This document shows, in pieces, positions 16,807-25,633 of a stretch of 64,000 nt of DNA. The position numbers were made by a program, and so were the translations under genes. Origin of the DNA: Hominimerdicola alba (GTDB lineage: Bacteria > Bacillota > Clostridia > Oscillospirales > Ruminococcaceae). How positions within the stretch are numbered: the stretch's first letter is position 1; each line of letters begins with the position of its first letter. Location of the stretch: assembly GCF_900109655.1 (NCBI RefSeq), contig NZ_FOAT01000003.1, positions 138,321 through 202,320 of the forward strand, given 5' to 3'. The notes beneath the pieces are model-generated. The model had not been told where the DNA came from, did not search any database, and saw only the letters and a list, made by a program, of their open reading frames with translations.

Positions 16807-17973
16807 TCACCAACCATACCCTCCGCCATCGTAGGTATAGTCATAACCGCCGCCGTTATCGTAGTACTGTCCGTTATCCCAGTTATTGTCAGCCCAGCCT
16901 CCGTTGTCGTAATACTGTCCGTTGTCCCAGGTATTATCCGTCCAGCCGCCGTTATCATATCCGCCGTCGTAACCGTTGTCCGTCTGACCGCCGTTGTCCA
17001 AGCCGTTATTTTCAGCCTGACTGCTGTCGTCACCGGTGTCGTTCACACTACCGTCTTCGGGATTTGTTTCCTCAGAAGAACTGCTGTCCGCATCGGTTTT
17101 TTCGGGGTCTTTCGCGAATGTGGGCTTGCCGAGGTACTTATCCTTTGGTATAGCCGAAACGCCGTTCTCAGAACCGTTATAGATGAGGGTGCCCTCGTAG
17201 TTATCAGCCAGCTTGCCCATCACAGCCTTGAAATAGCTGAGCTTGTAGCCGATATCTGCCGAGCTTCCCAGCTTGATATCCAGCCTGTTGTCAATATTCA
17301 GCATGATATTCGCGCGGGAAGATATATCAATAGTCTTCACGTTTTCATAACCCTGCTCGATAAGTTCCGCAATAAGGTCGTTGATTATCTTGTCGCTGTA
17401 ATTATCTTCCGACCTAAGCTCTGCACCCGCAGCACGGTAAGCAAATATCTCTTCATCAGTGAGCTCATTGCCCTTGTCGATAAGATCCTGTGCGGTATAG
17501 AACTTGAAACCCGTAATTATCGGTATACCACCTGTAGGTGTAGGATTGTTCGCTTCAAGTATCCTGCCGGAAGTACTCAGCACATAGTATCCGCCCTCAA
17601 ACTCGATATCCGCCGCTTTTACAGCTTCCTTGCAGTCAATGACCACAGTTGAAGGGTAGGACTTCGACACCTTCACCTCGTCTATGTAGACCAGATTATC
17701 CATCAGGCGCTTTTCAGCCCTTGCGGTATCCGTTCTGACAAGATTCATATCTTCGTAAATACCGCCAACGTTTATGATCTGATCATCGGAATAAAGGCTA
17801 ACGCCCCTCACCTCAACACTGCTGACGTTAAAAAATATCGTCATGCAGAGAATAAGTACCACCACTGCCGCTGCGACTGCCGCCAGCGCATAAAGCATAC
17901 GCAGGTCAAGCTTGCGCCCGACCCTTCTCGGCGTCATCGCAGGCACAGGTTCATTTTCAAAATCAACACTCAT
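16807..17973 (-). CDS. ftsQ: FtsQ/DivIB division protein with a repetitive aromatic tail
   Basis: A 388-residue single-pass membrane protein: about 25 cytoplasmic residues, a helix near 29-50, then a POTRA domain starting SSVEVRGVSLYSDDQIINVGG and the FtsQ/DivIB beta domain. FtsQ bridges FtsL/FtsB and the septal synthase. After about residue 285 the protein has an acidic linker and then an unusual tail of Gly, Asn, Asp, Trp and Tyr, with two near-identical 16-residue units (GGWTDNTWDNGQYYDN and GGWADNNWDNGQYYDN). The tail lies outside the membrane. It lies between murA and ftsZ on the same strand. Confidence 0.88.
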   Translation of the reverse strand: MSVDFENEPVPAMTPRRVGRKLDLRMLYALAAVAAAVVVLILCMTIFFNVSSVEVRGVSLYSDDQIINVGGIYEDMNLVRTDTARAEKRLMDNLVYIDEVKVSKSYPSTVVIDCKEAVKAADIEFEGGYYVLSTSGRILEANNPTPTGGIPIITGFKFYTAQDLIDKGNELTDEEIFAYRAAGAELRSEDNYSDKIINDLIAELIEQGYENVKTIDISSRANIMLNIDNRLDIKLGSSADIGYKLSYFKAVMGKLADNYEGTLIYNGSENGVSAIPKDKYLGKPTFAKDPEKTDADSSSSEETNPEDGSVNDTGDDSSQAENNGLDNGGQTDNGYDGGYDNGGWTDNTWDNGQYYDNGGWADNNWDNGQYYDNGGGYDYTYDGGGYGW

Positions 17974-18048
17974 TTTATTTCTTTCCTCTGTCTGATAATT
18001 ACGGCATATCGCGTTTATGCCGTTCCCAAAATTTTACACATTTTTTCG

Positions 18049-19305
18049 TCAGAACTCTCTGCGTACATCAGCGCCCACCGACCCGAGTACGCTCTCGATA
18101 AGTTCGTAGCCCCTGTCGATATAGCACACACCCTCCACCGAGGAAGTACCCTCGGCACCCAGTGCGGCAACTGTCAGCGCCGCGCCGCCGCGAAGGTCAT
18201 GCGCCCTTACATTTGCGCCGCAGAGCTTTTTTACGCCCTGTATCACAGCTGTTCTGCCCGATACTTTTATATCAGCCCCCATGCGCACCAATTCGTCCAC
18301 ATGGCGAAATCTGCTTTCAAATATATTTTCTACTATCATACTGCTGCCCCGCGCCGTAGTCAGCGCCGCCATCACCAAAGCCTGTGCGTCTGTCGGAAAA
18401 CCGGGATAAGGCATCGTCCGTATCATCCGCACGGCTTTCAGCGGTTTTACACAGCTTATGAATATCCTGTCGTTTGTACAGTAAACCGCGGCGCCCATTT
18501 CTTCAAACACCGCCGTCACCGCCTGAACGTCATCGCACTTTATACCGATAATTCCGAGCTCACCGCCTGTCGATGCCGCTGCAGCCATATAAGTAGCCGC
18601 CGCTATCCTGTCGGGCATTACTTCGTATTCACAGCCATGCAGCTTCTTCACGCCGCATATCCTCAGCGTACTGCACCCTGCGCCCCTGATGTCAGCGCCG
18701 CAGCGGTTCAGAAAACTCGCAAGGTCTGCTATCTCAGGCTCACGCGCCGCGTTTCGGATGACAGTATCACCCTCGGCACACGCCGCCGCCAGCATGATAT
18801 TCTCGGTAGCCCCCACTGATGGGAAAGGCAGGTCGATCACCGCGCCCCTTATCCCCTTGGGACAAGTGCAGCTTATCCTGCCATGCTCCTCGCATATCCT
18901 GACACCCAGCTGTTTGAGCGCAGCCAGATGCATATCTATCGGTCTGGGACCTAGTTCACAGCCACCGGGATAACTCAGTTCACATCTGCCGGTCTTACCC
19001 AGTACCGCCCCCAGAAAAACAATGGAACTGCGCATCTCACGCATAAGCTCCTCTGTTATCCTGTAACCATCGGCACCGACAGAGTCGGTCACCGCGGTAT
19101 CTTTCCTGAAGCTGCATTTGCAGCCCAGTTCGTTAAGTATCCTGCAAGCGGCAAAAACGTCCGTCAGCTCGGGACATCGCCTAAGCACCGTCCTGCCATC
19201 CGCCAGCAGACACCCTGCAAGCAGCGGCAGTGCACTGTTTTTGGCACCCTGCACCCTTATCTCGCCGCACAGCCGTTTTCCGCCATTTATGATAAGTCTC
19301 TGCAT
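18049..19305 (-). CDS. murA: UDP-N-acetylglucosamine 1-carboxyvinyltransferase (MurA)
   Basis: Catalyses the first committed step of peptidoglycan precursor synthesis, adding enolpyruvate to UDP-GlcNAc in the cytoplasm. At 418 residues it is full length. It has the substrate Lys-Asn pair in VQGAKNSALPLL and the catalytic cysteine in PGGCELGPRPIDMHL, the residue attacked by fosfomycin. The C-terminus keeps DLRGGAALTVAAL. It is located between the unknown membrane gene and ftsQ, a place where Firmicutes often have murB or murA. AGGGGC precedes the ATG. Confidence 0.95.
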   Translation of the reverse strand: MQRLIINGGKRLCGEIRVQGAKNSALPLLAGCLLADGRTVLRRCPELTDVFAACRILNELGCKCSFRKDTAVTDSVGADGYRITEELMREMRSSIVFLGAVLGKTGRCELSYPGGCELGPRPIDMHLAALKQLGVRICEEHGRISCTCPKGIRGAVIDLPFPSVGATENIMLAAACAEGDTVIRNAAREPEIADLASFLNRCGADIRGAGCSTLRICGVKKLHGCEYEVMPDRIAAATYMAAAASTGGELGIIGIKCDDVQAVTAVFEEMGAAVYCTNDRIFISCVKPLKAVRMIRTMPYPGFPTDAQALVMAALTTARGSSMIVENIFESRFRHVDELVRMGADIKVSGRTAVIQGVKKLCGANVRAHDLRGGAALTVAALGAEGTSSVEGVCYIDRGYELIESVLGSVGADVRREF

Positions 19306-19374
19306 AAAGCTACGCCCCTTTTATTGAAGTATAGCTTATTTTATGCGCGAAACTTGTTATATGTTACCTGATAT

Positions 19375-20316
19375 CTACGGGTCAAGCTGTACTGTAACAG
19401 CATTCGATACGAACAGCACAGCAGGCAAGCAAGGAACGTATACATTCTTTGCAATCTTCTTCTTTGCACCCACGGTTGAAAGAACCATGCCCGTAACGCA
19501 CTCGTCCAGCTGTTCTTCGGTCATATTCGAAACGTTTATCATAAGCTCTACAGTAACGTCCTTGCCCTGAAAACCGTCAATAACATCGCCAACTACTTTG
19601 CCCTCGCCGTCCTTGTTGGAAGTACGTTTAGCTGAGGACACATAGCACACCTTGTCCTCGTACCTTGTCGGAACATAAAGCGCCTTATACTGCGGTATTG
19701 TAACCTGAAAAGGCGAAGAGTTCTGCACATGTACAGTCATTTCGATAACACGGTAGTTCTCGTTTTTCTCAGAGGAAAAAGCCTCCTGACTGTACACCGA
19801 ATAATTCGACAGCGCATATGTCTTGAACTCGGTCATGCCCATCTTCTGGAAGATGTTCCTGTCGTGATCCACCGTTGTTTCCTGAGTTGTACTGTTCATC
19901 AGCGGCGGCAGGAAAAGAAGTGCACTGATAAGCAGTACCAGCGCCACGGTTATCCAGATTATCACCTTTTTTCTCTCAACATACGCCGAGCCGACCTTTA
20001 CGCCCTGATGAAGCAGGTCGGGAGCTTTTTTATTCGGATCAGGCTTTGGTATAAAGCTGTCACTGTAATCTATGGGATCATCGCGCCTGACTCTCGCTCT
20101 GCGTTCAGAGCCCTCATACCTGTTATCGGCAGCACCAAAACGGGTCTGCTTCGAATACCTGTTTCCAGAGAATATCTCTTCGGCAGCGGCATTCGTTTTT
20201 GAACCCCTGTAGGCATTGTGACCGAGCTTATCATTAATATTCTCAGGAACTTTCAAGCTGTCCATCGTTACACCCGAACCCGAACGCTTTGTCTGTATAG
20301 TTCTGTCAATTGCCAA
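19375..20316 (-). CDS. Single-pass membrane protein of unknown function in the dcw cluster
   Basis: I do not recognise this 313-residue protein. The first 117 residues are charged and probably cytoplasmic, with a basic/acidic patch (SERRARVRRDDPIDYSD). One membrane helix follows (about 118-139, IIWITVALVLLISALLFLPP). The outer part of about 170 residues contains beta-like stretches such as YRVIEMTVHVQNSSPFQVTI, reminiscent of DUF4352-type immunoglobulin-like domains, though I am not sure. The start appears to be TTG after GAGGA; no ATG nearby has a ribosome binding site. Sitting between murG and murA suggests a role in envelope growth. Confidence 0.75.
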   Translation of the reverse strand: MAIDRTIQTKRSGSGVTMDSLKVPENINDKLGHNAYRGSKTNAAAEEIFSGNRYSKQTRFGAADNRYEGSERRARVRRDDPIDYSDSFIPKPDPNKKAPDLLHQGVKVGSAYVERKKVIIWITVALVLLISALLFLPPLMNSTTQETTVDHDRNIFQKMGMTEFKTYALSNYSVYSQEAFSSEKNENYRVIEMTVHVQNSSPFQVTIPQYKALYVPTRYEDKVCYVSSAKRTSNKDGEGKVVGDVIDGFQGKDVTVELMINVSNMTEEQLDECVTGMVLSTVGAKKKIAKNVYVPCLPAVLFVSNAVTVQLDP

Positions 20317-20400
20317 ATTGTATCATTCCTCACATCATATCCGATTCTATATATCCGGTTCTTTTACCTGTCAACCATATCTTTAATCATTTACCAACCA

Positions 20401-21534
20401 TTATTTCTTCCCTATGAGGGGTCTGAGGCAGTTCATTATGCGCTCCTTTGTATCCTTAATATGGAGTGCCGCTGCCTTTTCTGAACAATCCTTCAGCTTT
20501 GCGGGGTCATCGAGATAATCTCTCACTGCACCCACGAACTTTTCTTCCGTAAGATCTTTTTCTTCGATAACCAATCCCGCGCCCGCATTCTGGAGTACCA
20601 TACCATTGTGATACTGATGGTTCTCCGCTACCCAGGGCGAGGGTATAAGTATCGAACATCTGCCCATAGCTTCTATCTCAGCCAGTGACGCAGCACCGCA
20701 TCTGGTGATAATAAGGTCACAGGCAGCCATAGCCTTGGGCATATCAACATAGCTGTCAACTATAAGGTGATCGTTGCCTTTGATCTTTATGCCCTGCTTT
20801 TCGCAGTCAGCGATATAATTCTCATAATCCTTATAGGTACCGTAGGAGTGTATATGGTATACCTCCCTGCCCTCACGCTGATACCATTTAAAGAGTTTCA
20901 TTATGTTCTCGTTCAGTACTTTTGAACCCAGACTTCCTCCCGCCGAAAGCACTACCTGTGCGTCCTCGGGGATACCCAGTTTTTTGCGTGCCTCAGCCTT
21001 TGTCAGCCTGCCGAATCCTCCCCTTACGGGCAGACCCGTCACCACGCATTTCTTAGCGTCGGGGAAATTCTTCCTTGATTCCTCGACTGTCATCATAACG
21101 ACATCGACTTTTTTTGAAAGTATCTTGTTTGTAACGCCTGCGAAAGCGTTCTGTTCATGTATGGCAGTCCTGATGCCCATATTGGCTGCCGCCCTTACCA
21201 CAGGTCCGCTGACGTAGCCCCCCGTGCCTATAACGAGATCGGGCTTGAATCCCTTTATGATCTCTTTGCATCTGCTTCCCGACTTAGCCAGATACACGGC
21301 TGCACGGAAGTTCCTTTTGATATTCTCAGCATTTATCTTTCTCTGAAAACCCTCTATTTTCAGCGGTTCAAACTTGTATCCCGCCTTTGGGACAAGCTTT
21401 GCTTCAAGCTTATCGGGGTTTCCTGCGAAGCATATCTCCGCATCGGGGTAGTTTTCTTTTATTATCTCGGCAATAGCCAGCGCGGGGTTCACATGACCCG
21501 CTGTGCCGCCGCCTGCAAGCAGTACTCTAAGCAT
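20401..21534 (-). CDS. murG: MurG glycosyltransferase
   Basis: Adds GlcNAc from UDP-GlcNAc to lipid I, making lipid II at the inner face of the membrane. The 377 residues include the N-terminal glycine loop LLAGGGTAGHVNPALAIAE, the second domain start VVLSAGGSLGSKVLNE, and the donor-binding CDLIITRCGAASLAEIEAMG. GAGG precedes the ATG. It follows ftsW and the small membrane gene in the cluster. Confidence 0.96.
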   Translation of the reverse strand: MLRVLLAGGGTAGHVNPALAIAEIIKENYPDAEICFAGNPDKLEAKLVPKAGYKFEPLKIEGFQRKINAENIKRNFRAAVYLAKSGSRCKEIIKGFKPDLVIGTGGYVSGPVVRAAANMGIRTAIHEQNAFAGVTNKILSKKVDVVMMTVEESRKNFPDAKKCVVTGLPVRGGFGRLTKAEARKKLGIPEDAQVVLSAGGSLGSKVLNENIMKLFKWYQREGREVYHIHSYGTYKDYENYIADCEKQGIKIKGNDHLIVDSYVDMPKAMAACDLIITRCGAASLAEIEAMGRCSILIPSPWVAENHQYHNGMVLQNAGAGLVIEEKDLTEEKFVGAVRDYLDDPAKLKDCSEKAAALHIKDTKERIMNCLRPLIGKK

Positions 21535-21573
21535 ACAGCAGATACCTCTTTTATAATTAAATTAATAATATAT

Positions 21574-21795
21574 TCATACAAATACCACTAGGACGATACC
21601 CGCCCCAAGCAACACGATACCGATAACAAACTCGGCACGTCCAACTTTTTCAGCGTAGTCCTTGTCTTTTCTCCCCGACTTCTGTGCGGCTGAAAAGCCG
21701 TTTATCAAGGAGTATTTCATAAAGAATAAGATGAGTCCGCCAAAAGCCGTGAACGCTGTCCCGAGTATCAGAAATATCAGCTTCAATGCAAGCAC
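21574..21795 (-). CDS. Small two-helix membrane protein (DUF3784-like)
   Basis: A 73-residue protein with two hydrophobic helices (LIFLILGTAFTAFGGLILFF and VIGIVLLGAGIVLVVFV) separated by a basic loop containing RKDKDYAEKVGR. The layout resembles DUF3784 proteins. An ATG at 21819 opens the frame, but the sequence AAAGGAGTGACAGCC inside the frame is a strong ribosome binding site that points to the GTG at 21795. It lies between ftsW and murG. Function unknown. Confidence 0.6.
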   Translation of the reverse strand: MLALKLIFLILGTAFTAFGGLILFFMKYSLINGFSAAQKSGRKDKDYAEKVGRAEFVIGIVLLGAGIVLVVFV

Positions 21796-21943
21796 GGCTG
21801 TCACTCCTTTGAAAATCAAAGCAGACTTCTTATCATTTCAATTATACTAAAATATTGTTAACAAAGCAACATTTTTCAGTTAACAGTTAACCAAAACACA
21901 AAACCGCGCCACAGCTAAAAATGCCGAAGGCGCTGTTTTCTTA

Positions 21944-23173
21944 TCATTTTTTGATGTGTCCCTGACGTGAGATGCTGAGCAGTATGCCCATCTCAGCCAA
22001 CTGTATTATCAGCGCCGTACCGCCGTAACTGAAGAACGGCAGAGATATACCCGTGTTCGGGAAGGAGTTTGAAGCAACCATGATATTCAGGAAAGCCTGC
22101 AAACCTATCTGTATCGTGATGCCAGCAGCCACCAGCATACCGAATCTGTCCTTGGCATTTGCGGCGATGTAGAATCCTCTCAGCACGAAGATAACGAACA
22201 GTACCACTACTACAAGCGCGCCCACAAATCCCAGTTCCTCGCAGATTATGGCAAATACGAAGTCGTTCTGCGCTTCGGGCAGATACAGGAATTTCTGTCT
22301 TGATTCACCGAACCCCAGTCCGAACCAGCCACCCGAGCCGATAGCTACCAGTGAATTATAGGTCTGCCATGTGTTGTTCTGTATATCAGCCTCGGGGTTG
22401 CGCCAGCCGTCAATTCTCTCCTGAATGTAGGAGAATTTGCCTGCCAGCAGCAATATTGCCAGACACAGCACAGCCACTGCCGCCAGAACGCCTATGAACT
22501 TCCAGAAAGTCTTGGCGGGCATACCGCTTACAAACATCATGCTGACACCGATAACGCCTATTATCAGCACCGCAGAAAGATGTCGCTGAAGACCCAGCAC
22601 GATGACCGTTATACCCATTATCACAGTGAAAGGGATAACGCAGTACTTCCAGTTATTGAATTTAGGGAAGTTTACCGCCATTATGTAGGCGAATATTATT
22701 ATAAATGCAACTTTAAGAAGCTCCGATGGCTGGAACTGCACGAATCCCAGATTTATCCATCGGCTGGCATCCGCAGTTGACGAACCGAAGAATGCCGCGT
22801 ACAGACACATGGCGTACATAACGCCAAAGAATATGTAACATACAGCCGTGTTCTGGAAAAAATGATAATCCAGCACAGATACCACCAGCATACCCACAAG
22901 ACCGAGACCCGCGAATGTAAGCTGCTTTTTGGCGTAGAAATATCCGTCTCCCATATCGTTTATGCCCCAGGCATAGGAAGCCGAGAACATCATCAGCACG
23001 CCGAATCCCAGAAGCACCAGGATCAGCAGCAGAAATGGGATATCCACGCCCTTGTTTATCGATCTGAAATTGAAGTTAAGCTTTTTTCTCGCCTGCGCCA
23101 CGGGTTGCCGTATCAGGTGATTGTTCAGTGTAAGACCGCCGTCACGGTCGCGGTGTATACCCTTATCAGCCAT
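21944..23173 (-). CDS. ftsW: FtsW/SpoVE-type lipid II polymerase (SEDS family)
   Basis: A polytopic SEDS protein of about 409 residues with roughly ten membrane helices. Family hallmarks are MMFSASYAWG in the first helices, NLGFVQFQPSELLKVAFIIIFA, GLGFGESRQKFLYLPEAQNDFVFAIICEELGF and the C-terminal FLNIMVASNSFPNTGISLPFFSYGG (read in parts). SEDS proteins polymerise glycan strands with a partner class B PBP; the PASTA PBP upstream is the obvious partner. The in-frame ATG at 23194 overlaps GCGGAGG; the start at 23173 is correctly spaced. It could be named ftsW or spoVE; location favours ftsW. Confidence 0.92.
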   Translation of the reverse strand: MADKGIHRDRDGGLTLNNHLIRQPVAQARKKLNFNFRSINKGVDIPFLLLILVLLGFGVLMMFSASYAWGINDMGDGYFYAKKQLTFAGLGLVGMLVVSVLDYHFFQNTAVCYIFFGVMYAMCLYAAFFGSSTADASRWINLGFVQFQPSELLKVAFIIIFAYIMAVNFPKFNNWKYCVIPFTVIMGITVIVLGLQRHLSAVLIIGVIGVSMMFVSGMPAKTFWKFIGVLAAVAVLCLAILLLAGKFSYIQERIDGWRNPEADIQNNTWQTYNSLVAIGSGGWFGLGFGESRQKFLYLPEAQNDFVFAIICEELGFVGALVVVVLFVIFVLRGFYIAANAKDRFGMLVAAGITIQIGLQAFLNIMVASNSFPNTGISLPFFSYGGTALIIQLAEMGILLSISRQGHIKK

Positions 23174-23207
23174 TAATGCTGTACCTCCGCTCAATTTCTT
23201 GACAAGG

Positions 23208-24224
23208 CTAGCTTATCACCAGCCTCGATTCATATATACTGTAAGCCGCCGTGCCTGCGCAGAACACTGCCTGCACCGCCGCATAGACCGCGATGATGCG
23301 ATACTCGCTCCACCCGATATTGCGTAAATGCTCGTGAAGCGTCGCGCCTTTGAACAGCAGCTTTTTATTTCTTTTGAATACCGCCCGCTGCAATAAATGC
23401 GAAGCAAGCTCGATAACAGGCACTGCCATAGCAAGCAGCACTGCCCCGTGCAGACCCGAAAGCATCAGTATGCCGCACATCATGCTCCCAAGGAACAGCC
23501 CTCCCGACTGCCCAAGGAACAGTTTTGATGGCTTAGCCCCCCATATCAGATACCCTGCACAGCTTCCCGCCGCACAAAGGCATATCACTCTGACCACCTC
23601 GCGGCTGCCGTCTCCGAAAGCCGCAAAAAGTCCCAGAAAGCTCACGAACATCGTCATGGGACAAAGACCGTCCACGCCTGTTTCGTGTATACCTTTCTGG
23701 CAATCACATATCTCCGCCGCCGTGATAATAACTGTCATCAGCAGCGCATTAAGCGGTATATTAGCCCACCCGAGGTCAACATACCCCCATCTGAAAGGCA
23801 AAAGCACCAGCTTGCAGCTGTACCCGAAAAGCCCCATCAGCGCGGTATAGCCGCCGCAAAGCAGCAGCTTTATCGTCACCCTGTATCTGCTTTTCATGCC
23901 TATCCCGCCGCGTACATCGCGGTCGTAGTCTTCCATAAGTCCCACAGCAGTCAACACCGCGGCGAATATCGCCGTGAAAGCCGCTGCCCTTATCTCATCG
24001 GCATTGAAACCCTCAGCGGCAGCAGCCGCAAAGCAGGCTGTTACAAAGCAAAACAGCATCAGTGCTCCGCCGCCCCTAGGCTCGGAGCCATCCTGCTTAA
24101 ATCGGTCGCCGATATATATTTCCAGCTTCCCTGTTTTCATCTTTCTGAACACGGGAATGAAAAGCCGCCCCAGCAGTCCGCCCACAGCAAGCTGCAGGGC
24201 AAATATTATAAACGAAAGCTTCAC
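23208..24224 (-). CDS. MraY/WecA-family phosphotransferase homologue with altered active site
   Basis: A 338-residue polytopic protein in the exact place of mraY (between murF and ftsW), and clearly of that family: EPRGGGALM, GLMEDYDRDVRG, TGVDGLCP, GAKPSKLFLGQSGGLFLG and KGATLHEHLRNIGWSEYRI line up with MraY motifs. Several residues thought essential are changed. The DDxxK-type motif reads EDYDR, the FxGDTGS motif reads FLGQSGG (the catalytic Asp becomes Gln), the NxxNxxDG segment starts DCQKG, and the HHH motif reads HEH. It starts with GTG inside the end of murF. It is either a divergent lipid I synthase or a pseudoenzyme. Confidence 0.8.
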   Translation of the reverse strand: MKLSFIIFALQLAVGGLLGRLFIPVFRKMKTGKLEIYIGDRFKQDGSEPRGGGALMLFCFVTACFAAAAAEGFNADEIRAAAFTAIFAAVLTAVGLMEDYDRDVRGGIGMKSRYRVTIKLLLCGGYTALMGLFGYSCKLVLLPFRWGYVDLGWANIPLNALLMTVIITAAEICDCQKGIHETGVDGLCPMTMFVSFLGLFAAFGDGSREVVRVICLCAAGSCAGYLIWGAKPSKLFLGQSGGLFLGSMMCGILMLSGLHGAVLLAMAVPVIELASHLLQRAVFKRNKKLLFKGATLHEHLRNIGWSEYRIIAVYAAVQAVFCAGTAAYSIYESRLVIS

Positions 24225-25585
24225 GCCTGTTTTATCGCCTCGTAAACTTCCTCAAGCTTCATGCCGCGGCTGCCCTTGAACAGCACAGCATCGCCCTCTT
24301 TGAGATTTGCTTTCAGATACTCCACAAGCTCCTCGTGGGTTTCAAAATGCGCAGTATTATCACGATCGAAGCCCTTGTCGCAAGCACCCTCGATATAGTA
24401 CGCCGAATTCTTGCCGAAGCACAGCAGTACATCTGTCTTGGAAGCCTTGACATACTCGCCCACAGTACGGTGATATCTAGCCGCGCCCTTTCCAAGCTCC
24501 AGCATATCCCCAAGCACAGCGAAACGTCTGCCGCGGACGGATATCTGGCTCAGCACAGAAAGGCTCGCTTTCATGGAATCGGGAGCTGCATTGTAGCAGT
24601 CAAGCACGAAGGTCATGCCATTCTCGCTGATAATATTCTGTCTCATGCCCTCGGGTCTGAAATCGGCAAGTCCTGCGATGATATCCTCATTCTCCATACC
24701 TGCCGCCGCACCCGCACAGAAAGCTGCCAGCGCATTCTTGACATTGTGTTCGCCCAGACAATTTATCCTTGCATTGAGCTTTTCTCTATTATAATGTATA
24801 GTGAAGCTTATGCCCTTGCTGTCAGCAGCAATATCTGAAGCATAAACATCGCAGTCCTTTTTGGATACCGAGTAGTACCATACTTTTCTGCCGCCGTATA
24901 TCTCAGCCTTTGCGAGAAGTCTGTCATCGCGGCAGAGTATCAGCGGTGCATCAGCAGAAGCGCCGTCAAGTATCTCCATCTTAGCCTTGAGTATGCCCTC
25001 CTGAGAACCGAGATTCTCGATATGGGAAACGCCGATATTCGTTATAACGCAGATAGTAGGCTTGCAGCTTGTGGACATTCTCGAGATCTCACCCTTGTGG
25101 TTCATGCCCATCTCAATTACTGCCGCCTGATGAGAATCATCAAGCTCCAGCAGTGTTTTCGGCATACCCACTTCATTATTGTGATTAGCTTCGGTTTTAA
25201 GTGTCTTGAAACTGCGGGAAAGCACGCTGTATATCATTTCCTTGGTGGTGGTCTTTCCCACGCTGCCTGTTATGCCCACCAGCGGTATATCGAATTTACT
25301 GCGGTAATATGATGCCGCATCCAGCAGCGCCTGCGCCGTGGAATCCACGATAAGGCATCTTGCACCATCAACGGGTCTTTCCGTAACCACAGCTATGGCA
25401 CCAAGCTCCATAGCCTGTGCGGCAAAATCGTGCCCGTCGAAGTTAGCACCTTTCAGCGCTATGAACAGCGAGCCCTCTGTTATAGTTCTTGTATCGGTAG
25501 AGATATCCTTTACCTCAACATCGGCAGGAAAGCCATAGCTTCCTCTTACAGCCTGTATTATCTCTGAAAGCATTAATTTTTCCAT
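24221..25585 (-). CDS. murF: MurF UDP-MurNAc-tripeptide--D-Ala-D-Ala ligase
   Basis: ATP-dependent ligase that completes the cytoplasmic UDP-MurNAc-pentapeptide. The 454 residues have the three Mur-ligase domains: N-terminal (FIALKGANFDGHDF), central with the ATP loop GITGSVGKTTTKEMI and the TEANHNNEVGMPKTLL motif typical of MurF, and C-terminal with VLDCYNAAPDSMKASL. The stop overlaps the GTG start of the MraY-like gene by four bases. A small hairpin (25605-25623) separates it from murE. Confidence 0.95.
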   Translation of the reverse strand: MEKLMLSEIIQAVRGSYGFPADVEVKDISTDTRTITEGSLFIALKGANFDGHDFAAQAMELGAIAVVTERPVDGARCLIVDSTAQALLDAASYYRSKFDIPLVGITGSVGKTTTKEMIYSVLSRSFKTLKTEANHNNEVGMPKTLLELDDSHQAAVIEMGMNHKGEISRMSTSCKPTICVITNIGVSHIENLGSQEGILKAKMEILDGASADAPLILCRDDRLLAKAEIYGGRKVWYYSVSKKDCDVYASDIAADSKGISFTIHYNREKLNARINCLGEHNVKNALAAFCAGAAAGMENEDIIAGLADFRPEGMRQNIISENGMTFVLDCYNAAPDSMKASLSVLSQISVRGRRFAVLGDMLELGKGAARYHRTVGEYVKASKTDVLLCFGKNSAYYIEGACDKGFDRDNTAHFETHEELVEYLKANLKEGDAVLFKGSRGMKLEEVYEAIKQA

Positions 25586-25633
25586 TGCTTTACCACCCTT
25601 TGCTCGACCCGTACCCTCGGGTCAGGTTAATTA

